A stretch of DNA of 64,000 bases. It comes from Paralichthys olivaceus. Taxonomy: Eukaryota; Chordata; Actinopteri; Pleuronectiformes; Paralichthyidae. The stretch lies in the NCBI RefSeq assembly GCF_024713975.1, contig NC_091116.1, forward strand, positions 10,446,986 through 10,510,985. Reading direction: 5' to 3'. The position numbers and the translations under genes are program-made. Below are positions 13,525 to 25,585 of this stretch, piece by piece (the stretch's first letter is position 1; each line of letters begins with the position of its first letter). The notes beneath the pieces are model-generated. The model was given only the letters and a program-made list of their open reading frames with translations. It made no database searches and was not told the DNA's origin.

Positions 13525-16385
13525 GTTTCTTCTCATGGTCTGTAGTTGGGTAATAATCTAAGCTACTTTATGAGACCGTACTGGAGTAAGACGATGGCAA
13601 ACAATGTCAAGACAAAGAAACTCTCACAGTTAATGTTTGGCCTAAATAAAAAAATAAAGTAAAAGTTCCTCCTGTGAACCACATCTGGTGCATTTCCCTC
13701 CGTCCTTTTCTCTCCAGGAGACGTTGCGCTCCCTGACCCGCGGGGCCCAGCAGCTGATCCACCAGGACCTGCCTTGGGAGCCTCTGGAGGTGGTGCCATC
13801 TGTGGCGCTGGAGGTCTTCTCACACAGCAGGTACATTGACTACCGATCGTAATAGTTTACCTCTGATGCTCCTACTATACATGGTCTCTGTCAGCGACCA
13901 CAGCGTTGAACTTGAATTCTTTGTGCCCAGAGTTAAACAGGAGGAGGTGGAGGAGAAAGCAGCACAAAATCCCAAAGGCACAGTGATGCTCTACAGGTGA
14001 AGTAACAAACACATAACACGCTAATATTCTTAATATAGTGTCACTACCTTGTATAGTCATGTGTATCTAAAGAAGTGAACATCTTTTATGTAGATGTGGT
14101 GACCATGTGATGTTGAGTGGGGGCCCTCTAGTGGCCAGGACAGGCATGTGTTCCCAGTACGAGGTGACGGCTCTCCACAGCCTGGGACCGGGGCCCTGGG
14201 GCCTCCACCGTCGGGCCCAGGGCCTCTCTTTGCCTCTGCAGCTGCAGGTAGGGACGCCTGTGAAATATGATGATGTAACACACTGATAACTATTTTGTAC
14301 ACCTACATATGAGACAGTTTGTTTTTGCATTTTAATACACTTATGCTTTATTTTTAATTTCTTCATATTTTATTCACTGCATCCTTTTCTGTCCTCTCAA
14401 TAAACCCAGTAAGGCCCCAGAAATATCTAAAAAGAGTTAGATTTAAAGGTGAATTTATGTTTGGAACTTTAGTCAAGTTCCAGTACCACCAAGAAAAAAA
14501 GTGTTTATTTTAAACAAAGTGATTATTTAGTTGTCTGCGATGGTTTTCCATATTAGTAAAATGTATTTTAGCATTGATTGTATCATGACAGTTAATGGCT
14601 CTCCTATAATTGCTCCGAAGGGTGAGGTGCAGTGTTAGTACTTTATTGTTGCGTTCACTTGTCTCCAAGTCACGTTTTCTCTCTCTCTCTCTGTCGTTGC
14701 AGGCTCACCACACAGTCTGGAGGAAACTGAGGCAGAGAGCAGAGAAACTGGTAAGAAGGGTTAGGGTTAGGGTAACCCAGCAAATATCTGTTTTCTACCC
14801 GACGCACTCGCTCCCCAGCAGTGGCGAGACGAGGGCTGTTGCTGTGGTGTTGTCTGGATACTCGTCCAAATTACTGTTCTACATTCAGCCAGCCTGCTCC
14901 CTGCGCTGCAGCCGTCACTCCCGATTTCGCAAAGCAGCCAGAGGTTGAGATTCAACGCGGCTATTTTTACTGCTTTTCATTTATATTTTGGCAAAGAGAC
15001 AAGGGGAGGAGATGTGGTGCGTGCTTCAGGAAAAACCAGGTCTCATCCTCCCCATGAAGGACAAACCATTTTCTGATCCAAACATCAGAGACACAAACTC
15101 GAGATCCAAAGAAGAAGTATTTTTAAATCTGTGCAGGTTCAAGATGTTTTAGATCCTGACATTGAGATTGATGCTACGTTGAATCTGCGTCTGAGCAAGT
15201 TTGACTCTGAAGCATAAATTCTCCATATTCAAACTAGGCTGTGGGTTAATTTTGGACTGAGCCATCTAGGCGAAATATATTTTGCTGCAGCCTTTTTCTG
15301 GCATTCTCTGCGCATCACTGATTGCGTAATATGAAAAAAAAAAACATGTACTCATTAATAGACACGCTTGATTTGGCAACTGATGACACACCGCGCTCTG
15401 TGGCCTACATTTCATTTGCAGATATTCGGTTATTCGGGGAATTGAAATAGCGCTTTATTAAAGACAAAGTCTGAGCGTCAGAGTTGAACATTCAAAGTGA
15501 AACATTTGACGTCTTTCTGGTGTTTTTTCCAAGCACTGGATTAGCATGCAGAGCTGCTGCACGGGCAGGACATCGGTTTTACCATCTGAGAGGACACTTC
15601 CATATTATCACCTGACGCAGTGATGTTTGTTGTGTGGCGCGAGGTGCAGAGGACAGTCGTGTCGTCCTCTTTGTCCCTTGTGTTTACAGAGACGCTTATC
15701 AGTAAAGTGAAACAGAGATAGAGCCCATTTGAAGGGCATTGAAACATCAGTGTTTTCAGTATGTGGAGCAAACTAATGCACATACTTTCCCTCAGCAGCT
15801 CATACATCACCACATGACTGTTTTAACCAGTCATGTGGTGATTATAAACCCACAGGACGCTTGTTTGTCTTCGTATTTTTAATGTTTGCAGGTAAAAACA
15901 AACAGCATCAAGCAAACCAAGGAAACAGGCTCCAAGGACACAGTGTTATGTTAAAATGGTAAAAGGTTTGTTATGTGTCATCGCACAGAACTCACCACTT
16001 GCGTGTTTATAAAAGCAGCGAGGCGTGGGCGGGCACGTTTTGCAGCCGGCTGCAGGCAGTAGGGAGGTATGTCCCCCGTCCGCCTCCAGCTGGCGCTCAA
16101 ACACGGCCGCCCACACTGCAAACAGATTCTCCCAAATTTTCTCTGTGGGGGGGGGGGCATCATGCCCCGACAACCTCTCAGTGGAAGTGTCCTTTACAAG
16201 ATTGTTTCTAAGCCTTTTCTGCTTTATCGAATGTTCCCCAAAGACAGGAAACAGCTTCAAGAGACAACGTACTAATATTAAAGTGGACATTTTCTTATTT
16301 TGCACAGGTGGAGGTGCCGAGACCTGAAGAAGTGACTCCACCCTCGCTCCCTGACTCCGACAAGCCAGTGACGACCTCTGTGTAA
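11092..16385 (+). CDS. mrpl39: Mitochondrial large ribosomal subunit protein mL39 (10 exons, 336 aa)
   Basis: Component of the 39S mitoribosomal subunit. Exons: 11092-11128, 12122-12328, 12453-12592, 13212-13311, 13424-13491, 13718-13830, 13931-13996, 14094-14247, 14703-14750, 16308-16385. All junctions are GT-AG and the frame is continuous (1011 nt including TAA); human MRPL39 is 338 aa. The short basic N-terminus ([12 protein letters not shown]) fits a mitochondrial presequence. Residues ~62-125 resemble the TGS domain shared with threonyl-tRNA synthetase ([23 protein letters not shown]). The following blocks [35 protein letters not shown] and VALEVFSHS match the human protein. Introns 6 and 7 are only 100 and 97 bp. 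The C-terminus after exon 9 is poorly conserved and rich in Pro/Thr/Ser. Next upstream gene is rap2a, next downstream jam2, both on the same strand. Confidence 0.95.
11522..11575. repeat. (AATC)n / (AACCAATT)n short tandem repeat
   Basis: Seven or so AATC units followed by a few TTAACCAA units, in mrpl39 intron 1. Confidence 0.9.
12061..12107. repeat. (TC)n tract before mrpl39 exon 2
   Basis: A CT dinucleotide run directly upstream of the exon 2 acceptor; it also serves as an unusually long polypyrimidine tract. Confidence 0.93.
13492..13520. repeat. (GT)n starting at the mrpl39 exon 5 donor
   Basis: The exon 5 splice donor is itself the first GT of an uninterrupted GT microsatellite, so several GT dinucleotides compete as donors. 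Confidence 0.9.
14751..16307 (+). other. mrpl39 intron 9
   Basis: A 1.56 kb intron. Apart from the telomere-like start and a G homopolymer near 16147, I see nothing recognisable in it. Confidence 0.8.
14758..14778. repeat. Short interstitial telomere-like repeat
   Basis: GGGTTAGGGTTAGGG followed by TAACCC, 7 bp inside mrpl39 intron 9. It is only about three units long, so it may be chance or a relic of break repair. Confidence 0.7.
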
Positions 16386-16439
16386 CCTTCCACACACGCA
16401 TCAACACTTTGACATGTGGCCCATTGTATTATTTTGTTC

Positions 16440-16445
16440 AATAAA
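16440..16445 (+). terminator. Poly(A) signal of mrpl39
   Basis: AATAAA 55 bp after the TAA stop, giving a very short 3' UTR. Confidence 0.8.
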
Positions 16446-16459
16446 TGTGTAAAACAAAG

Positions 16460-18640
16460 ATGTAACAAAACACATCCACTCATCTCTTTTTTACGGAAAC
16501 CGTCGTAAAATTGAGGGAATTGTGTGTTTGTGAAAAGAGTGGTTTTAACACTCCCTGGGGGGGGGGGGGGTGCCTGGGTGTGTGTGTGTCAGCAGTTTGC
16601 TGGAAAAAAAAAAAGCCGCGTGTGTGTTGGGTGAAGGTCAGGCGGCGGTGCAGCTGTTGTGTCTATAGCTCGTCAAACAGGTGGCTGTCAGTCCACTTGC
16701 GGATTCGAGGTTTGTTTTTCACAGTTTTCTTTCTCTCCCAGAATTCCAGGCGTTTTGATGTATTGGAGACAAGAATAAAATGCAAACATGTCCCTGCTAC
16801 TTTAAATTGAACTGAGATGCTGTGGCGGTTTGGTACCACTTTCTAATAAGATGCCTTTATGTCTCAATAAGTTGTCCTGCTTCTCTGTTTAATAAAAGTT
16901 AAATAGTGAGAAATTTGAACCATAAAGTGAAACTAAATATGTTCACAGTTCATCTATTTGTTCGATATTACTATAGCAGGAATTGTTTTTGTGGACTCTC
17001 GATGAAGATGCTGATGATGTCTGTTTCATAAGCCATATGAACGTAATTTGACTGTTTGGGAAGAAAATGTATAAAAACTTAAAATTAAATTAATAAAATA
17101 AAAGATACCCTAATAATACATGCTCACTTTGTCCATGTGGTAATCCGTCACTGCTACCACCTCTAAAGTTCACTAATCAACATTATCTTGCTTGTTTGTA
17201 AATGAAAGAAAACAAAGTGGGCTTGTTCCCTCTGCTACCAGTCTTTATGTTAATCATGGCCTGTGTCGATTGTTCTTTTAACCATTAAAAAAATCCTGAA
17301 TAGCAACTAAACGTTTTATAACGACGCCTCATTTGAAAGTGGTACCAGTAGTTTTAAAATGGCGGACAACATTTGTGTTCACTGTACAGGTGCTTATACA
17401 GACAGCTGGTTATGTGCCCCTCTTTGTTTATGTGAGTGCTGATGAGAGAAGTTTGTGTAAAACAAACTAAAACACCTTTTTTATTCCAGCGTGTGTTTCA
17501 ATGCTGTTCCTCAATGATGGAGAACTTTTTTTTTTTCTCTGCACTTAAACCAACATTATTTTCTAAAACAATCAGGACAGAGAAGTTACGCTGTGCAGCT
17601 GTTGTCCCCACTCAGGCGTCCCACCACTGCCGCCCCCCACCCCAGCACACACTCACTGTGTGTCAGACACACCCAAGCACATTTGCCTCGGACTTACAGC
17701 CAGTCACACCAATTGACATGTTTGAACCGGTGCCCTGAATTCCTTGTTGCTCCAGCGAGATGCTCTGGAATGACCTCCGCTGTTCAAACATGATTACATT
17801 TGAATAGCTACTAACACACTGTGATGATGCATTCCTGGAAATGAATTTGTAATGACTCACGTGGTCCATGGCTGGTTCCCTTAAACTCAAATTGTTTTTC
17901 TGGTGTTGAGGCCGAGTTTTAATGTCTTAATGAAATCTGGTGTTCGGTCCAACACTTGCTTGGTCAATAGTAATTTACTGGGGAGTCATTGATCTGCAGG
18001 GGCTGGGTTAATAAAACAGTCGGTGGTTTATCTCTGTGCCGACAGTTTAACAAACCTGTCACTCCTCAGATAACTGGACATCAACTCTCATTTCAAATCC
18101 ACATTTGTAATGATATTCTGGTCTTTTACATTTATTATGCGGAAAGTACAAGCAGGAAATGGGGAAAGAGAATTCCACTTCTGTCTTAAATTTCACAGTT
18201 CAACCTTTGGACACTTATCTCAACTCTGTCTGTTTTCCTTCTTTGTGATTGCCTGTTAATATTTGAACGCTTACTATTAAAGGCACCCTTTAATGTTGGA
18301 AATCATCAGTACATGCTTATACATTGGGTTTTTAATAAATGGGTTTTGGTCCATATTGTCTGCAGCCCTTTGCCAGAAGGAAAGTGGTCATATGGTCCAA
18401 TGGGTCTAAGAGGTTTCACACAACCTGGCAACCCAAAGTTTGGTTTTATTAATAGCTTATAAAGCGTACATGGTTGATTTGTGATTATTCTAGTAAAGCT
18501 ATTAATCACAAGGGTGTCTGTTAGTAAGTGGTCCATGGATTCACATGCTTTCAAGCCTTCAGCAGTTAAACAGTGGAGAACAATGTGGAATTAAAGCTGC
18601 AGAAAAACTCAGTTTATGTCTTTCGGAAAACAGACCGGGG
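16460..18640. other. mrpl39-jam2 intergenic region
   Basis: About 2.2 kb with no recognised gene. Contains a G homopolymer near 16556-16570 and otherwise unremarkable AT-rich DNA. I looked for a miR-155 hairpin, because miR-155 lies beside MRPL39 in human, and did not find its mature sequence on either strand. Confidence 0.7.
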
Positions 18641-18679
18641 TCAAACCGGGTCCGATTCCGGCTGAGAGGTGCGACTGTT

Positions 18680-19195
18680 GTCAAACCCACTTGACCCCCG
18701 CGATGTGGCCATTTGGCAGTGCAGTGCGCGTCTTGGACACGGCGCTGCGCTCTCGGCGCTCGGGCTGAAGGCACAACCCCGCCCTCCCTCCACCTCCGTC
18801 TCCATCTCCGCCTCAGCCAGCGAGAGCCGGCAACACACACAGAGAGAGAGCGAGAGAGCGAGAGAGTGGAGTCATTCATCCGCGTCTTCCACAGTTACCG
18901 AGGCACAGCCACACTCCCGCAGCCAGGACACCGGCGTCTCCAGGCTCTCCGCCGCGGCTGTGCGCACCGCTCATCCCCGCTCCACGCCCCGCCAGCAGCA
19001 GCAGCTCCGCGCCCTCGCCGCTCCTCTCCGCCCCTGCGCCGGGCCGGTCCGGTCGCCTTCCCCTCCTGGAGAGCAGGTTCCTCCCTGGAAGCTGGATGAA
19101 TTATTGGGGAGTTGGGAACAAGTGCGAGAAGAAAGCTGAGGCTCCTCGCTCCGGCCAGGGAAGAACAGACTCCAGAGCCAGAGTTGTGGACGATA
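18680..19195 (+). promoter_or_regulatory. CpG-rich jam2 promoter / 5' UTR
   Basis: G+C and CpG rise sharply from about 18680 to 19100, including a GAGAGAGCGAGAG run at 18840-18866. The region ends at the jam2 ATG at 19196. Open frames across it are a by-product of high G+C. Confidence 0.6.
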
Positions 19196-20260
19196 ATGGA
19201 GGGGACGTCCCTGTATCTGCCTATTGTCATTTTACTGATGCAATGTAAGTGGCAAATGGAAACTATTCACTCAGGAGAACAACAGTTGCTCTGTGTGTAC
19301 TGATTCAAGTGAGCTTTAATGTATTTTAACTGAGCTTGTCAGGAGATTTACAATAATTCTCATGGATCAATGGTCTACCCTCTAAAGAGTTCAGTAAAAT
19401 CAGTGCCCTAGACTTAAAATGTTAAGAAAACAGTTGAAATGTATTTTTAAAACAATTATTTTCTGCTTTTTAAAGTCATTTTTCTGTAGAGTTATGTTGT
19501 ATTTTTTGTTTGTGGCACAATCACAAAATCTTATGAAGTCTTATTTTTTTAGTATTTCTTCTGAGCCCATCTGTGAGAGTGGGCTGACGGTGCTGCCAGG
19601 CTGTGTTCCCCACAAGCTGGCCCAAAACAAAAGTTGTACGTGGCTGGGTGCCACCTACAGGGGTGTGCACAGCCCGGTGGTGGCGGGTGGGCACCTGTGT
19701 TTCTTTTGGCAGAACAGGTTGTGGAGCCATGTAGCCTATGAGGTCAGTGGTTGGACTATCACCAGAAATGTCACACTGTGATTTATCACAGCAGGAGGCT
19801 GAAGGAAAACAGGGAAATCCAAGTGGAAAAACCTGAGAAAAGCTGTTTTTGGATGTAGGGTAACAGCCTCTAATGTTCCCTGATGATGATGCTTCTGCGT
19901 GGAAACCTGTGTGACATGCAGGAAAAGAGTATTTGTGTTGTTGGGACACCAGGGGAGCAGCAGCAGTGTGACATGGATGTGATGAGACAGTGAGAGTGAG
20001 TGATGCACATTTCACTCCACGTTTTGCCACCTGTCAGGTCACAAGTTCACAAAGGTGTGTGTGTGTGTGTGTGTCCAGTCCTGCTGTGGACAACCTGACA
20101 GAAATCACTCATCGCCCTGGTCATTGAAAGATGTGTCAAATGTGTTGACGTGCACGTCTGTGGACTGTATTGTTTTCAAAAAGACTAAAAGTCCAGGACG
20201 AAACACTTTGGGTGGGTCTCTGTGGCGCAAGACCCAACATCCCCCATCTCAATCTTACTC

Positions 20261-20292
<32 letters not shown>

Positions 20293-23200
20293 CATGTCTG
20301 ACTGAGACAGCTGTTGCTCACAGGGTTACAGAGAGGCTTTGTTCAGACACACACACACACACACATAGCGTCCTCTCCCTGTTTGTCCCTGTACCCCCAC
20401 AGCCTTGAAACGTGTGTCCCTGCCCACACCCACCTTATCTCTATCACACAGACACACAGGACATTTCCTACAAGTCCTTCTCCCTTCCTCGTCTAATTTG
20501 TTCCCTGTTAATTTGAATAAGTGCCTTAATTATTACCGCGCCCGTGCTTTTGACCTCGGCACAGTCCTGGCAACACCCACCACGGTCTCTGTAACACTCA
20601 GTGCGGACCACGTAATGAGAGTAAAGCTGCGTGCCAAGGAGTGAGCGTGCCATCTTTCTATTTTTGCTCCAGCAGGAGGGTGGCTGCCCCTCTGTGAGTT
20701 TTAAGCTGTCGCAGTGTTTGGGTTTGATGTTATTGCCATGCACGAAATGTGTGTGCGCGTGTGTGTTGTCTTTGTTGCCGGCTTTGTGTACATGTTTGTG
20801 TTTTTTTTTTCAGAGGCACAACAAGGCCTCAGTAGAAGCATTTTAATTACCACGGGGGCCATATCTGATGCCAGATTGGAGGGACCACCAGAGACCTGCT
20901 GCGGCAAAGCACACGATAAACGTCATTAAAAACTTCACTGAAGCTATTTTCTGACACGTGCATCAGTTTGATTCATACTCTTTATGAAATTTCTTGCATT
21001 TCTTAATGAGTAAATAATAAACAAAGACTAACTATGCAGTTGCCAATTTTGCTACTTGGATGGCTAAAAAGGCTCAGCTCAATGTGGCCATTGACTATCT
21101 CTTCTGTTTGCTGGACTCAGTCCCCATGGGTCATGGCCCAGGATCTGGGGCTGATTCCAGTGGCCAACTCTGGCCTGGTTGCAGCCAACTGGAGCGGATG
21201 AGCCAAGTCTAGCCATATAGGGATTGATCGGCTCGGTTTTGGCCCACAACAGCCATCTAGAGAATAACATGACATTAAATGGATTTCTTTTAGCAAATCT
21301 GAGATTCTTTTGATGTAATGTAACTGTGATTTCAAGTTGGATTATGTTTTTATCTGCTTTTCCCTGGGAAATTGGCGAAAAATTCCAAAGCCGCCCTACC
21401 TCGCAATGTTAAAGAAAGTGACAAAGAATTCTTGGATCCACCACACCTCTAAACCCGAGTTTCTTCACTCTCAGCTCAACACAAGTCATTGTGGAGATTT
21501 ATCAGGTGTACGTGTCATTTACCCACAATGCTCTTCACTCCCTGCTTTGACGTTTGGTGTATTTTTGGAAAACCATTATCCAGCCGTGGAGAGTAAAGCT
21601 CATCTTGTAGGATTATATTTTTTATATTTTGATGCCTCATGCATATCTAACAGCTGTTTATTCACTGTTTAGATTCACTAGATACAAGTGAGCAGCAGTG
21701 GACAAACACCAAGGAGGGGTCCGGGGCTCAGTGGGTCAACTTTAGAATGTTTGCCGGCATTCGTCTTCTAAATGTGATTAACGTCTCCCGTTGACTTCTT
21801 GGACAGCAGAGAGCTCGCCGCACCATGTGAACATTACCCACCAGGCAGTTGTGAAAGGATCTGAAGTGGCCATGTGTTCGTTGTCCGCCTCGGCGCCTTC
21901 GCAGTTAATTGAGGCCATTGAAGTAGACAGTGTTCGTAGTCGCGGCCGAGCACAACGAGGGGGCGGCGGGGACCTTGCACACACGGCGTCCTTGCTCATT
22001 TTTTGATGCGTGTGTCAGTCAATGCAGCGGTTAAGTGCAGGCGTGTTGTCAGGCCCGCTGCACTTCCTTTCCCTCAAAGAGACACTCTTCAAGGTGGCGG
22101 CTGGCCGGGTCTCACACTATGTGACAAGCGCGTTTTCCATTTACAGTCCCACTGTCTGAGAGGATCTCCCTCGCCTTCACTCCCACTCTCTCTTTTATTC
22201 ATGCTTCCTCGGATCCCTCGCCCCCCCTCCACCCCTCTGCCAACCTCAAGTCTTACTCCACTCACCCTCCACTCCATTTCATTTGTATTCTATTCTTAGC
22301 GCCGCTCATCTCTCCTTTTGTCGTTTATTCTCATCCCTTTTTAATCTCATTGTATCTTCCTCCCCCGTTTTGTTCATCCTTTAGTGAGACGGAGCCCCTC
22401 GGAGGGTGTCGAGGCGCGCGGGCCAAGGCAGTGGCGGTAATCCCGTTACAGTGCCACGAGTCAACATGCGGTGGAGTGAGGGGGGGGGGGGGGGTGTGCG
22501 TCTGCAGGGAGAGTGTGCAGCTTTAATTTGCTTAGCTCGGAGTTTGACCGAGTGACGCGGGCGTAAATTGAGCCAACGTCACAAGGAGGAAAAAAAACTT
22601 GAGTGTGTGTTATGCCGCATTTGGCAGATGACATTATTATTGTACGTCGGCTTTTGTTTATTTAAAAGCAAAATAAAAATAGCAGCCATTGTGGAAATTC
22701 GAGCGAGAGAGGCCCTACTTCTATAACTCCACTTTGTGTAGCACTCCAACATGGCTGCCTTCCTGTTCTCTCTCACACTTCCTGTCCGTTTGTCACGGCT
22801 CGACCTTCATTGTTCCACATCAGCCTTTCCTTCACTGCAGGGGAAAACCTCTGGGACAAACAATGGGCCGACAGGAAGCCGCGGAGCTGAGATTTTAAGG
22901 GTTAAAATGGCGAGATCTACATCTGTGAGTGTCGATGTATTTGCAGGAACAGCGGCAGTAAAAATGTGTGTGTGTGCAGGAGCAAGTTAATTTATTTATC
23001 TGGCGTTTTGCTTTCAAGAGTTTGTGAAGGTGACATTTTCATTACGCCAAGTTTGAAGTTTGCTGGAGGTTTTGCGTCGCCCTTAATGTTCTGAGTAAGT
23101 ATCCCTGAGGCCCATCCAACATTTATTATGAGCTGTAATTTCCAAAAAAGCTCCCCCACTTTTCTTAATTTGCAGACCTTCGGGAGATGCTGGGCTCTCA

Positions 23201-25548
23201 CCCTGAGAGCGTTTTTAATGTTCTTGCCGTGCGTCTCTCCCTCAGGTAACCTTCACCCACAACCACAGGGCAATAATCCACCCCCTAAACCAATCAGCCA
23301 ACAGGAATGGCAGCTCCGGTTTCCCCTTCCTGTTTAGATGCAGTTATCAGTGAAGCACAGGCGGAAGGGAGAAACAAACGCAAACAGTGAGCCGTCCTAA
23401 TGCCCCGAGTGAGTCAGGTTAATCTGGACAAGTCTCTTGTGAGATGCTTGATGACCTTGTCCTAACCTGTGCTTGAGTAAACATACGGCCGGCTGCTCCT
23501 TAACCCCGCAGGATTAAAACAGAAGAGGGAGTAATCCCGCCTCTGCCTCAGATCTCCTGTAGAAAGCTTCAGTCGGCCTCCGAGTGTTCAGCTCAGACTG
23601 TAGAGCAGGAGAAAGCAATGACAGCCATTAAGCATTCTCCTCCTGCAATTGAAAAGGAAATGTGAAGCAGTTAACCCACATCACCTTGTCCCCTAATGGA
23701 TGATGAGCGATATCGTGTTCTGAACTGCTCTCACCTTCATTTTCATTTTTATCTCTCTTCCTCTCCATCATCCCCAGGTTCCCCGTCGGTTCCTGTCACC
23801 GTGTCGACCACCAGACCCAAGGTGGAAGTGCACGAGTTCTCAGGTGAGGCAGAAACAGCAGCTCGCCTCGCCTCCTCTCAGATCCTCTCCTGACAGAATA
23901 AACCACGAGGCTGTAAATAGACCAAGCAGTTTCAAAAAGAAAAAAAACATCAGACGTGTCGCAGTTGTGCCATAAATAAATATCTCACTGGTCCCGTTTC
24001 CTCTTTTTCAGACGCTGTACTGTCCTGCATGTTCCACACGGAGAAAGACCAGCACCCGCGCATCGAGTGGAAGAAGAAGGGGAAAGGGGTTTCCTTCGTG
24101 TACTTTGAGGGACACTTCAAAGGTGACGACACAGACTGTCTCTTTATCCCCGAGCTGAGATACAGGGCATTTGTTTTAATCAGCTTGCAGCACCAGATGG
24201 GAGGGGGATTGCCACATAGGATGAGAGACAACGCTGCTGGGATTTGTTGAGACAAGAATGATGGATGAATTGTAAAAGATATATCGAGGTATAGAAGTGG
24301 CACCCGTCTCTTAACCTTAATCTTTCACCCTTTGTGCTCCAGGATGTTGATTTAAGGGACGAAATAAATAATGGATCAAACAGGAGCGTGTTTTATAGGT
24401 GAACATGGCAGCTCCGTCAAGTATGTCAAGGCTTCATAAATGCCTCTGACCCGTCGCCTCCTCTTCATTAGCAACTCCACAGCTGATTCACTTAAAAGGT
24501 TACGTAAATAAAAACCGCACCCCAGATGCTGGCAGTAGGTATGGTTGTAATTCACAAAAAAAGCATCTCACTTAAACTTCGTCTTGGCTGGAGGCACCAG
24601 TTGGGGGCACGTTAAGCCCTTTGAGGCATATTGGGTTACACACAAATAAAATTTGATTGATTGATTGAACCAAACCAACGAACAAATAAAGAGCTGGGAG
24701 AAAACATATCCTCCTTGGAGGAGATAAAGGGCTACATAAACATGAACAGCCCCAGTTTCCATTGGTCAGAGAAGACTCTCCTCTTCCTCACCTCCTCCTC
24801 TTTACCCATAGGTCCCTTTGAAGGCCGTGCGACCATTGATGGTGCCACAGTGACGCTGCAGAGGGTGACCCAGGAGGATGCCGGCGACTACCGCTGCGAG
24901 ATCAGTGCTCCTCAGGACTCCGTCACCCTGGGCGAGACCAATGTGACGCTTAAAGTCCTGGGTACGAGTGGGAAAGAAAATGGCTGAAACCTTTTTTGAG
25001 ACATATTGCACATGTTCCTCTTGTCCCTAACCTTGTCCTTTTCCTCCAGTGCCACCCCACACCCCGTCCTGCGAGATCCCCAGCTCGGCGGTGACGGGAT
25101 CAGTGGTCCGACTGCGCTGCAGGGACCAGCAGAGCATCCCGCCTGCCACATACTCCTGGTTCAAGGACAACCTGCCAATCACCCAGCCCCGCCATGCCAA
25201 CGCCACCTTTTTAATAAACTCAAACTCGGGAGTACTTGTAAGAAAGTGCATGTTTGTGAAGTATTTTTCAGAAAGTAAAGACAGAAATGCTCCTGAGACT
25301 GACTCAAGGACACTTAAGACAAATAATACTTTAACTCGAGCCATTTAAATAAGGTTTTTCTAAAAGCAGCTATAAAAATGTTCTCCCTCTCTATGTGTCT
25401 TTAATCTGCAGGAGTTTAAAGCTGTGGCCAAAGAGGACACCGGGCGGTACAGCTGCCTGGCATCCAACGGGGTGGGAACACCCAAGATGTGCGAGGGCAA
25501 GCACATGGCAATAGGTGTGTGTGTGTGTGTGAGTGTACGTGTGTGTGT

Positions 25549-25585
<37 letters not shown>

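Noticed and set aside
16446-18640. Possible miR-155 gene, expected by synteny with human MRPL39
   Set aside because: The mature miR-155 sequence was not found by eye on either strand here or elsewhere in the window.
18669-19230. Long open frames on both strands over a GC-rich stretch
   Set aside because: High G+C removes stop codons; the region is the jam2 promoter/5' UTR.
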